From contig JAKCDE010000017.1 in NCBI GenBank assembly GCA_021838585.1, positions 1 through 23,669 on the forward strand: a stretch of DNA of 23,669 bases, in the 5' to 3' direction. Every line of letters begins with the position of its first letter. Positions within the stretch are counted from its first letter, which is position 1. This stretch comes from Nitrospirota bacterium (lineage in GTDB: Bacteria; Nitrospirota_A; Leptospirillia; Leptospirillales; Leptospirillaceae). Below, piece by piece: positions 1 to 6,997 of the stretch. The notes under the pieces are model-generated. The model searched no databases, was not told where the DNA came from, and saw nothing but the letters and a program-made list of their open reading frames with translations. Position numbers and translations under genes: made by a program.

Positions 1-49
1 CGCTGGAGGAGTTTTAGGAGGAAGGATCATTGCCGATTCATTTGAAAAT

Positions 50-928
50 TCAGATCATGTTCCTTTGCAGAAGGTCGATGAACTGTTGGGCCGTTCGTCC
101 GGAGCGGGATCCCCTTTCTCTCGAAAAACGCTGAGCCCGGGTCAGGATCATAAGAATTGGGTCTTCGGGAATGCTCGGGACCTCTTGCGCTGTTTTTTGC
201 CAGTTTTCCCAGAGGGAAAGCCAGTTTTCAGGAAAAGACTGGAGGATTTTCGAAGAGACCGCCTTCGCTAGGACAAGACGAAAATAAGCATGCTGGTCGG
301 GCTCATCGAAAAAGAGTGTCAGGCCGAATCGGTCATAGAGCGCCAGGGCATCGTCTCGGGACTCCTGGGGGTGTAAGGCATCCGAGAGGCTTTCCCGGGA
401 TTCGGAGACCATATGACGGATGTTGGTGGTGACAAAAAGGGCCACGTTGACGGGGGTAGCCATGATTCCTCCGTCCAGAAGGGACTTCATTTGCCGGAAT
501 GAGTCGTCTTCGTCCGAAAAGGCCAGATCATCCAGAATGACGAGGAAAAATTGAGAAAAGGTGGAAAGGAGGTCGATCAGGGGAGCGAGATACTCGATGC
601 CGTGCTTGTCGACCTGGAGGAGTCTGAGCACTTCCTGATTTTTTTTCTTGTGATTCCATTCATTCCAAAGGGCGATCACCGTGGAGGTTTTTCCCGTCCC
701 GCGATGTCCATAGAGAAGGACCGGAAGAGGCGGCAGGCCATGGGTGAAGCCGGCGAGATTCTTGCGGAGAGGATCGAGGACCGCTTCCCGCCCGATAAGA
801 TCCTCGGGAAGAATCTTTCGGGGATGATGGACTGGAAACAGGAATGGAGGCCGACCGGGTGGGGCTGCGAGCCGGAACGCGTGATGGTGGCCGGACAACA
901 CCTCGGTCCAGGAGCTGCCGTCAAACAT
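50..928 (-). CDS. DUF815-family AAA-type ATPase
   Basis: A 292-residue cytoplasmic P-loop ATPase of the DUF815 family. Walker A is GHRGTGKT at residues 74-81 and Walker B is FFLVILDD at about 127-134. The segment LIGREAVLDPLRKN before the P-loop and the later TTNIRH and DRFGL stretches are typical of DUF815 proteins. The length matches the family. The biochemical role of DUF815 is not established; the AAA fold suggests ATP-driven remodelling of a partner. The ATG at 926-928 lies inside the end of the upstream LON-domain gene (8-base overlap), which suggests translational coupling. No strong Shine-Dalgarno precedes it. The family call is firm, the function is open. Confidence 0.85.
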   Translation of the reverse strand: MFDGSSWTEVLSGHHHAFRLAAPPGRPPFLFPVHHPRKILPEDLIGREAVLDPLRKNLAGFTHGLPPLPVLLYGHRGTGKTSTVIALWNEWNHKKKNQEVLRLLQVDKHGIEYLAPLIDLLSTFSQFFLVILDDLAFSDEDDSFRQMKSLLDGGIMATPVNVALFVTTNIRHMVSESRESLSDALHPQESRDDALALYDRFGLTLFFDEPDQHAYFRLVLAKAVSSKILQSFPENWLSLWENWQKTAQEVPSIPEDPILMILTRAQRFSRERGSRSGRTAQQFIDLLQRNMI

Positions 929-1583
929 CGAAAAAGAAATCGCCTGCTCCGTTTTTTTCTTTTTCGGGAGCTACATCTGTCTCAAATGTGACTTTTTTGA
1001 AGAGAAGCAGGTCATAGAGGCGTCCTGCCTGGGTACGGATATCAGGGGACTCCAGGAGAAATTGACGCTCTGTTGCGGTGAAGGGAAGGAATGCCGACCA
1101 ATGATGGAGTAGTGAGATGGGTTCTCGGGCCGACTCCTGAATCCAGGCAAGCTCGGAGGTCAGATCCCACTGAACGAGGACCTCGTTGACAACAGAGCGG
1201 ATTCTGTCGAGGTCGGACTGGGCGAGGGGCCAGCGGTTTTCTGGGCGCAGAACCGAGACGAGGGCTGTTCTCCAGGATCCATGATCCAGTTCTTCTTCGA
1301 TGTCGAAAGTCGAAATTCCGAGCAGGGTGATGTAATAGCGGCCATCAGGCAATTTGTTGCTTTGCACGATCTTGCCAAGCGTTCCCCGGCGTTCGACCGG
1401 TGGCGACTGCTCATACTGGTCCTCCCAGCCGTCCTTCAGCAAGGTCATTCCGACAAGATGCTCTCCCTCAAGGGACGCTTCGATCATCTTCCGGTAGCGC
1501 GGTTCGAAAATGTGAAGAGGCCGAAGAGTCTTCGGAAAAAGGACCACATTGGGGAGCGGAAATAGCGGGATCTCGATAGGCAT
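921..1583 (-). CDS. Stand-alone LON substrate-binding domain protein
   Basis: This 220-residue protein begins MPIEIPLFPLPNVVLFPKT and continues with LHIFEPRYRKMI, the signature of the Lon N-terminal substrate-binding domain (PUA-like fold). No AAA+ or serine/lysine protease domain follows, so it cannot be a protease alone. Family members of about 190-220 residues are common and of uncertain role; binding of unfolded or specific proteins is the usual guess. Its 3' end overlaps the start of the DUF815 ATPase gene, so the two are probably made together. A full-length Lon is encoded separately at 9359-11875. The Shine-Dalgarno upstream of the ATG is weak. Confidence 0.88.
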   Translation of the reverse strand: MPIEIPLFPLPNVVLFPKTLRPLHIFEPRYRKMIEASLEGEHLVGMTLLKDGWEDQYEQSPPVERRGTLGKIVQSNKLPDGRYYITLLGISTFDIEEELDHGSWRTALVSVLRPENRWPLAQSDLDRIRSVVNEVLVQWDLTSELAWIQESAREPISLLHHWSAFLPFTATERQFLLESPDIRTQAGRLYDLLLFKKVTFETDVAPEKEKNGAGDFFFDV

Positions 1584-1627
1584 GGTGACAGGACCCCCGA
1601 TTTAATATGGTACGGTTTCGGCCTAGT

Positions 1628-1682
1628 GCGGTCTTACAGGATGATATCACGAATGACCGCTTCCTGATAGGATCCCGGGATC
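1628..1682. repeat. Inverted repeat and 12-bp palindrome between two minus-strand genes
   Basis: GCGGTC at 1628-1633 is mirrored by GACCGC at 1655-1660, around a nearly central TGATATCA (1642-1649). Directly beyond it is the perfect palindrome GATCCCGGGATC (1671-1682), just after the stop of the 1688-2071 gene. There is no T-run, so it does not look like an ordinary intrinsic terminator. It could be an operator for the LON-domain gene or chance. Confidence 0.35.
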
Positions 1683-1687
1683 TTGAC

Positions 1688-2071
1688 TCAATCCTCTTCG
1701 TAGAGGGTATATCCGGAGGGTTCTTTCCGGATCACCCCTCTGGCATCGGGAAAGGCGGCCCCAAAAAGGGCCAGCCTCCCGAACCATACTGTCGTATCGG
1801 AGGAATAGGGAAAGATCTTGAGCGAACCCGGAACCCTTCGTTCCAGGGCTCCCAGGGCCTCGTTGTAGGTTGGGAAGGTTCCCATTTTCAGCAGGTGGGT
1901 GCTCGTGGCCAGTTTTTTTTGAAAATCCCTGGACTTCAGTTCATGAGAGCCGTAAATTCCGGCTGCGGTTAGCAGGAGTACCGCCAGGACGACCATTGTC
2001 ACGAACTGTTTTGTGAAGCTTTGAAATGCTGCGGACCAGCTGGAGTTGTCACTTCTGGAGAAAAAGCCCAC
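1688..2071 (-). CDS. Hypothetical membrane-anchored protein
   Basis: A 127-residue protein that I do not recognise. A short polar N-terminus is followed by one hydrophobic helix at about residues 25-43 (VTMVVLAVLLLTAAGIYG), then a soluble domain of about 80 residues. The topology is therefore a single-pass anchor with the C-terminal domain probably periplasmic. The start is GTG at 2069-2071, supported by TAAGGATAA a few bases upstream. It lies upstream of, and in the same direction as, the LON-domain gene with about a 100-base gap, and divergent from the acetyltransferase gene. No enzymatic motif is visible. Confidence 0.65.
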   Translation of the reverse strand: MGFFSRSDNSSWSAAFQSFTKQFVTMVVLAVLLLTAAGIYGSHELKSRDFQKKLATSTHLLKMGTFPTYNEALGALERRVPGSLKIFPYSSDTTVWFGRLALFGAAFPDARGVIRKEPSGYTLYEED

Positions 2072-2245
2072 CGGGATTATCCTTAGGTCAGGGGTTTGAA
2101 TCGGGCCATGGCCTCAACATGAAAAAGCCTGCCTTGTCTATGTTTTCGAATTTGGTGACTGGAGTCAAGCGTCGGGTTCTGGTAAGGTTTTTAGAGATTC
2201 GCCGTCGCGAAGGAAAAAGAAGGGACGCCTCTTTAAGGAGGGATC

Positions 2246-2761
2246 TTGATAGCGGAAGCCCCGGATGGAGGAGCAGTGATCCGGTCCTGGCAAATTGTCG
2301 AGGCCGGATTGGACGATATAGGGATCATGGCTGAATTCTGGGCCCGGCTGATGGAAGAAGAGGCTCCTCCGTTTTTTTCTTCCGGGACCGGCGGACGGCG
2401 GAGGGCGTCGGCGGCCTTCGGAAGGATGATGGCCCAGCCCGATTTCTACCGGTGCTTTATCGCGCTCGACGGGCCGGAGCGTCTTCCTTCCGGCTTCATA
2501 CTGGGTTCTGTCTACGACCGGCTCTACGGAGAGCCGCGAAGGACAGGAAGTATCCTTCACTGGTATGTGCTCCCCGAAAAAAGAGCCCGTGGGATGGGGG
2601 AGGCTCTTTTTCAAAGACTTATGGAATGGTTCCGGAAGGAGCAGGTCGAAGTTCTCGAGGTCATGGCCCGGAAGGAGGAGAGGCGGACTCACGCCTGGAG
2701 GGCACGGGGCTTCGAAGGAGTACTCGACCTGTTCATGCGGAAGCCTCCCTGGAATTCATGA
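2246..2761 (+). CDS. GNAT-family N-acetyltransferase
   Basis: This 171-residue protein has the GNAT layout: an N-terminal strand-helix (IRSWQIVEAGLDDIGIMAEF), the central strand-rich part (FIALDG...GFILGSVYD), the acetyl-CoA loop motif A (WYVLPEKRARGMGEALFQRL, about residues 105-125) and a final KRGF-like element (HAWRARGFEGVLDLFM). It transfers an acetyl group from acetyl-CoA to an amine; the substrate cannot be read from sequence. The TTG at 2246 follows AAGGAGGG with tight spacing. A GTG at 2276 with GGAGGAG just before it is an alternative. The stop lies two bases from the prfB stop (tail to tail). Confidence 0.8.
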   Translation: MIAEAPDGGAVIRSWQIVEAGLDDIGIMAEFWARLMEEEAPPFFSSGTGGRRRASAAFGRMMAQPDFYRCFIALDGPERLPSGFILGSVYDRLYGEPRRTGSILHWYVLPEKRARGMGEALFQRLMEWFRKEQVEVLEVMARKEERRTHAWRARGFEGVLDLFMRKPPWNS

Positions 2762-2763
2762 CC

Positions 2764-3919
2764 CTAGACCTCGGGAAGATCCTCCGCCTGGCCCGTAAAA
2801 AGCTTTCCCTCCCATCGGGCGAGAAGGTATCCTCTGATGAAAAGGTCGAGCTTCCCGTCCAGAACCTCGTCGACACGGGAGGTTTCGATGCCTGTCCGAT
2901 GGTCCTTGACGATCTGGTAGGGCTGGAGGACGTAGGATCGGATTTGGCTTCCCCAGGCGTTCTCCTTCTTGTTCCCGGCCCCCGATATTTGGTCGAGAGC
3001 CTCCTTTTTTTTCTGTCTTTCAAGTTCGAAGAGGCGGGCCCGCAGAACCTTGAAGGCCATTTCCCGGTTCTGGATCTGTGACCGCTCGTTCTGGCTCGAA
3101 ATGACGATGCCTGTTGGCATGTGGGTCAGTCGAACGGCGGAGGAAGTTTTGTTGACGTGCTGTCCTCCGGCGGAAGAGGCCCGGAATGTGTCGATCCGGA
3201 TATCTTCATCCCGGATCTCGACGGTGACATCCCCTTCGATTTCCGGATAGACGAAGACGGAGGCGAAGGAGGTGTGCCGACGTTTTGCTGCATCGAAGGG
3301 AGAAATCCGCACAAGTCGGTGGACCCCGCTCTCGGCCTGGAGAAACCCGAAGGCGTTTTCCCCTCGCACCCTGACCGTGGCGCTCTTGATTCCCGCCTCG
3401 TCTCCGGGAAGGAGATCTATCACCACGGCTTCAAGGCCACGGCTTTCGCTCCACCGGAGATACATCCGGAGAAGCATCTGGGCCCAGTCCTGAGACTCCG
3501 TTCCTCCCGCTCCGGGGTGGATTTCCAGAATGGCCGGACTGTCGGCATACTCGTCTGCAAGGATCTCCTCAAGCTCGAGCTGATCGATTTTCTGAACGAA
3601 AAGGGGAAGGGTCTGGGATGCCTCTGCAAGAAAGTCCGGATCGCTTCCCATGTCGAGGAGAGAGCCGATCTCCTCCTCCTGTTTCCGGAGGTGCGAAACA
3701 AGGTCCCTTCTTTTTTCAATCCGGCGTTTTTCCCGCAGAAGGCGCGTCGCCCTTTCGGCGTTTTTCCAGAACTCGGGATCGGCTGTCTGGGCTTCCAGCT
3801 GCTCGAGCGTCAGGGACAGGCGTTCCGGGTCAAAGATGCCTCCGAAGCTGATCCAGCCGTTCCCTGTTTGACTGGTATTCGTCCCGCAATGCCTGAATGT
3901 CGATGTGTCCCTGTGTCAC
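2764..3919 (-). CDS. prfB: Peptide chain release factor 2 (programmed +1 frameshift)
   Basis: RF2 recognises UAA and UGA stop codons and triggers peptide release. The codon-specificity motif SPF and the catalytic GGQ motif (in SSAGGQHVNKTSS) are present, at residues 206-208 and 251-253 of the frameshifted product, within one residue of E. coli RF2. The gene must be read in two frames. A GTG at 3917-3919, preceded by AAAGGA, opens 29 codons ending CGG AGG CAT CTT, followed by an in-frame TGA (3830-3832). Skipping one base continues at GAC (3831) to the TAG at 2764. The product is about 384 residues, slightly longer than E. coli RF2 (365). It lies 87 bases downstream of lnt on the same strand and is probably co-transcribed with it. 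Confidence 0.95.
3829..3844 (-). promoter_or_regulatory. prfB autoregulatory +1 frameshift site
   Basis: On the minus strand the sequence reads CGG AGG CAT CTT TGA C. The slippery CTT codon is followed by the UGA stop (3830-3832), and an internal Shine-Dalgarno-like GGAGG (3839-3843) sits with the same spacing as in E. coli prfB. When RF2 is scarce, ribosomes pause at UGA and slip by one base, producing full-length RF2. This is known family biology, and every sequence element is visible here. Confidence 0.95.
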
Positions 3920-4006
3920 CGTTCTGTCCTTTCAAAAATAGTGTCATGCTTTGCCGAAATCCGATCCTAGCAGAGGTTCCTCGATCTCTCAAGGTGAAAG
4001 GGAGGA

Positions 4007-5680
4007 TCATTTAACGTCGCTTGAAGTCTTCTGGAGGCCTTCGTCAGAGCGAATGGAGGCTTTGGGATCTTTCATCAGGGGCAGTCCCCACCAGAAGAGA
4101 GTCACCAGTAGTGAGAGTTTCAACACCCATTCTCCATGTCGTCGATAAAAGGTCGTCTGCCCGGTCTCCGGTCGCGGAACGGGCACCGCCGCCACGAGAA
4201 GCGCCGGTTTGAAGAGGGGGCCCAGCACGGGAATGGTTCCATCGGGAAGGACGATTCCGGAGAGGCCGGAGTTTGCGGAGCGGAGCATGGGGACGCCGTT
4301 TTCCAGGGTGCGCATGGCTGATTCCCGGAAAAGCTGGTAGGGAGCGCTCGTGTCTCCGAACCAGGCATCGTCGGAAATGACTCCCAGCAACTGGCTGGAT
4401 CCGAGATCCCTGCGGACGAGGGAGGGATAGAGGGCCTCGTAGCAGATCAAGGGTGAGAGGGCGATGCCGGCCGGAAGATCAAAGCGGCCGGGACGGTCTC
4501 CCCTGGCCATGTCTCCGGCCACGCCGATAAGGGGACGAAGCCATCCGAAAATTTCGGGAAGGGGCAGAAACTCCCCAAATGGAACGAGGTGCTGCTTCAC
4601 ATAATCGGCGCGGACCCGTCCGTCGGGTCCGAAGAGGACAGCGGCATTTGTAAAGGAGAAGCCCATAGGCTGACCGGGATCGGGGATTTCTCCGATGGAG
4701 CCCGTGACAAGGACGTTGTCCGGCGAGAGAAGCGAGAGGAGATCCCGGGAGAGAAGCGGATGGGAGCCGTTGTAAAAGACGGGCAGCGCCGTTTCCGGCC
4801 ATATCAGAATGTGCGCTCCGAGGACGATTCCACGTCGGCTAAGTGTGCGGTATGTGTCGATGTCGGCCTTAAGGTGTTCGGCCGACCATTTCTGGTCCGG
4901 GGGAATGTTGCCCTGCACGAGAGCCACGCGAATCTGGTCATGACCTTTGATTTTGGCCTCGGAGGCGAGGCTGTGCCCCCACAGGTTCCAGGGAATGAAA
5001 AAGGCAATAAGAAAAAAGAGTCGTATTCCAAGGGATTTTTTGCCCTGGGAGGAAAGAAACGTGATTCCTTCCCATGCATAGGCCAGGAGAAGAGAACCTT
5101 CCGCTACAAGAAAAGACAGCCCGGTCGTTCCGATAACCCGGGCGGGAAGGGCGAGGTCGGGGTGGCCGAAGAGCAGGGATCCGAGAGGATTCCAGGGAAA
5201 ACCTGTAAGAATTTCCGTCCTTCCGGCTTCGGAGAGTATCCAGAGGGCGGGGGCCAGAAGGAAGGCCCGGGGAGAGAGCCTTTCTTCTCCCCGCTTCCAG
5301 AGAAAAAAGAAGAGCGTTCCCATTCGGAAAAAGGCCGGGAAGAGGGAAAGGTAAAGAGAGAAGAGCAGGAGGCCGCCAAAGGAAAGAGGAAAAGAAAGGT
5401 GCCCGTAATCCCTCATGGCGACCAGAAGCCAGCGGATTCCGATAAGATTGGCTGCAAGTCCGAAAGCCATCCCCTCGGCAAAGGCGCTTCGGAGAGAGGC
5501 TGGCCTGACAAGGAAGAACGGGAGAAGGGCAGGGAAGATGATCCAGAAATATGGAACGGTCAGGTCTTTCTGGTCAAAAAGAATCCCGAATCCGGCACCG
5601 GAAAGGATAAAGAGGAGAAGTCTTAGGGAACTGGCTGATGAAGCAGCGGGCGAAATGGGAAAGTTTCTGGGGAGGAACAT
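4007..5680 (-). CDS. lnt: Apolipoprotein N-acyltransferase
   Basis: Lnt adds the third acyl chain to the N-terminal cysteine of lipoproteins in the inner membrane. The 557-residue protein has several hydrophobic helices in residues 15-230, then a nitrilase-type domain at about 248-500 and a final helix near 520-540. The catalytic triad is visible as E296 (WPETALP), K362 (VKQHLVPFGEFLP) and C413 (LICYEALYP). Its spacing closely matches E267-K335-C387 of E. coli. The ATG at 5678-5680 has no obvious Shine-Dalgarno, so the exact start is uncertain. It heads a minus-strand pair with prfB. A likely substrate, the small lipoprotein at 6417-6869, is encoded nearby. Confidence 0.95.
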   Translation of the reverse strand: MFLPRNFPISPAASSASSLRLLLFILSGAGFGILFDQKDLTVPYFWIIFPALLPFFLVRPASLRSAFAEGMAFGLAANLIGIRWLLVAMRDYGHLSFPLSFGGLLLFSLYLSLFPAFFRMGTLFFFLWKRGEERLSPRAFLLAPALWILSEAGRTEILTGFPWNPLGSLLFGHPDLALPARVIGTTGLSFLVAEGSLLLAYAWEGITFLSSQGKKSLGIRLFFLIAFFIPWNLWGHSLASEAKIKGHDQIRVALVQGNIPPDQKWSAEHLKADIDTYRTLSRRGIVLGAHILIWPETALPVFYNGSHPLLSRDLLSLLSPDNVLVTGSIGEIPDPGQPMGFSFTNAAVLFGPDGRVRADYVKQHLVPFGEFLPLPEIFGWLRPLIGVAGDMARGDRPGRFDLPAGIALSPLICYEALYPSLVRRDLGSSQLLGVISDDAWFGDTSAPYQLFRESAMRTLENGVPMLRSANSGLSGIVLPDGTIPVLGPLFKPALLVAAVPVPRPETGQTTFYRRHGEWVLKLSLLVTLFWWGLPLMKDPKASIRSDEGLQKTSSDVK

Positions 5681-5852
5681 GGGGGGAGATTACCACGGAA
5701 AGAAGGTGATCGCAATTGGATTTCCCGGATTCCGTTTTCCATCCTGAGTGTGTGGATTTCAGGTGTGAATTGCAAGATAATGAAACGTCGCAAGGTCTGG
5801 CCGCTCCGCGGCGGATCTGGGATCATTCACACTTTAGACTGGGGAAGAGCCT

Positions 5853-6392
5853 GTGGCCATGTTGCGGAAAGCGGGAGAGGAATTGGAAAAGCATAAGCGG
5901 AGATTCGGCGCAATCTTCGGCGGGATCTTGTTTGTAGCGATCTTGCTGGGCGCTCCGGGCTCTGCCGGGGCGGGAGACCTTGGAGCCTTTCAGTCCAGCG
6001 TGATTTCCACGGATCTGTTCCTGTCCTGGATTCCAGCCCAGGCAAAGGATCTGCATCTCACCTCAGGTCAGGTGGCGGCCCTTAAAGAGGTTCAGGGGGA
6101 TTTCAGGGGAAAGAGTGCTGAAGTCGGTCGGCGCATCGAGCGCAACGCCCAGATTCTTGGGAAGGAGGTCGGAAAATATCCGATCGATCTCTCGAAAATC
6201 AAGCCCGCGATCGGCGAGATCAGCACCCTGCGCGGAGAGCTGACCTATCATGCCATCAAAAGTCTCTACCGGGTTCAGACCATTCTGAACCAGTCCCAAT
6301 GGGACCAAGCCAAGGCCGAATGGGCCCATGTCCTCGCGGCGAAGGCCCTCGGGTCTTCCACAGCTCCGACTCCTTCCACGGGGAAGAAATAA
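5853..6392 (+). CDS. Spy/CpxP-like periplasmic protein (LTxxQ type)
   Basis: A 179-residue protein with a basic N-terminus (RKAGEELEKHKRR) and a hydrophobic signal segment at about 17-38 ending GSAGAG, so it is exported or anchored. The mature part is helical and carries LTSGQ and, later, LNQSQWDQAKAEW, resembling the two LTxxQ motifs of Spy/CpxP periplasmic chaperone or metal-stress proteins. The tail is low-complexity (SSTAPTPSTGKK). The GTG at 5853 is used here; the ATG two codons later (5859) is equally possible. It is tail to tail with the lipoprotein gene, 24 bases apart. The function is inferred only from the motif pattern. Confidence 0.65.
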   Translation: MAMLRKAGEELEKHKRRFGAIFGGILFVAILLGAPGSAGAGDLGAFQSSVISTDLFLSWIPAQAKDLHLTSGQVAALKEVQGDFRGKSAEVGRRIERNAQILGKEVGKYPIDLSKIKPAIGEISTLRGELTYHAIKSLYRVQTILNQSQWDQAKAEWAHVLAAKALGSSTAPTPSTGKK

Positions 6393-6416
6393 GACCGTAT
6401 TCTTCGGCCGTTTAAT

Positions 6417-6869
6417 CTAGGGGAGGTGGACCAGGTTGTAACCGCCTCCCTGACCTTCGATCCACCAATTCCCCGGCCAGAGACCGCCCGGAACGCCTCC
6501 TGCCGTTGTTGTCCCGTAAGTGGGGGGAGGAAGGAACTCCTGGGAGATCCGGGGGTTGTTTCCCCCAAAGAGATGGTCCAGGAAATAGCCCAGGGTTCCT
6601 TCATTCAGGAGCTGGGACCGGGGGCTCTGGTCGCTTCCGAGGGGAGCAAGGCCAAGAGGACCGGTATTTCCAAGCGGAGAGCCGGATGAAAGGGCCTCGG
6701 ATGCCGGGTTTGTCGGTGAGGGAGAAATCGGCTGTTGCTGGGATGACTGGGAGGATGAGTCACTTCCTCCGATTGTCTGTCCTCCGAAGTTGAAGGCGCA
6801 GCCTGAAAGGCTTGCAAGAAGAAATACAACGGACAGGGACAGGACGGTTGTTCTAAGGGTCGGATGCAT
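6417..6869 (-). CDS. Small putative lipoprotein, Gly/Ser/Pro-rich
   Basis: This 150-residue protein starts at the ATG at 6867-6869, supported by AGGAG eight bases upstream. The hydrophobic N-terminus TVLSLSVVFLLASLSGC ends in a lipobox LSGC with the acylated cysteine at residue 24, so it should be processed by Lgt, LspA and Lnt and anchored in a membrane. The rest is low complexity (SSSQSSQQQPISPSP; later GGVPGGLWPGNWW) without a recognisable domain. The open frame continues upstream to 7391 over the ligase gene, but that extension is a shadow. I do not recognise a family. Confidence 0.7.
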   Translation of the reverse strand: MHPTLRTTVLSLSVVFLLASLSGCAFNFGGQTIGGSDSSSQSSQQQPISPSPTNPASEALSSGSPLGNTGPLGLAPLGSDQSPRSQLLNEGTLGYFLDHLFGGNNPRISQEFLPPPTYGTTTAGGVPGGLWPGNWWIEGQGGGYNLVHLP

Positions 6870-6997
6870 GAAGGGCTCCTGATTGAAGGGTGGCGTGTCG
6901 CCCGGAGATTCTTTAGGACCATCATACACCAACCCCAGACCTAATCGGAAAGACCCTGGGTTTGGCTGGTAAAAAGGGTCATGTTCAGGAGGTTTTG

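Noticed and set aside
1..30. Ten open minus-strand codons from an ATG at 28-30 to the window edge
   Set aside because: Too short to judge; no ribosome-binding site or family signature can be seen.
4589..5626. 345-codon plus-strand open frame opposite lnt
   Set aside because: Antisense to lnt, with Lys/Glu/Gly-rich translation lacking any domain; a shadow of the real gene.
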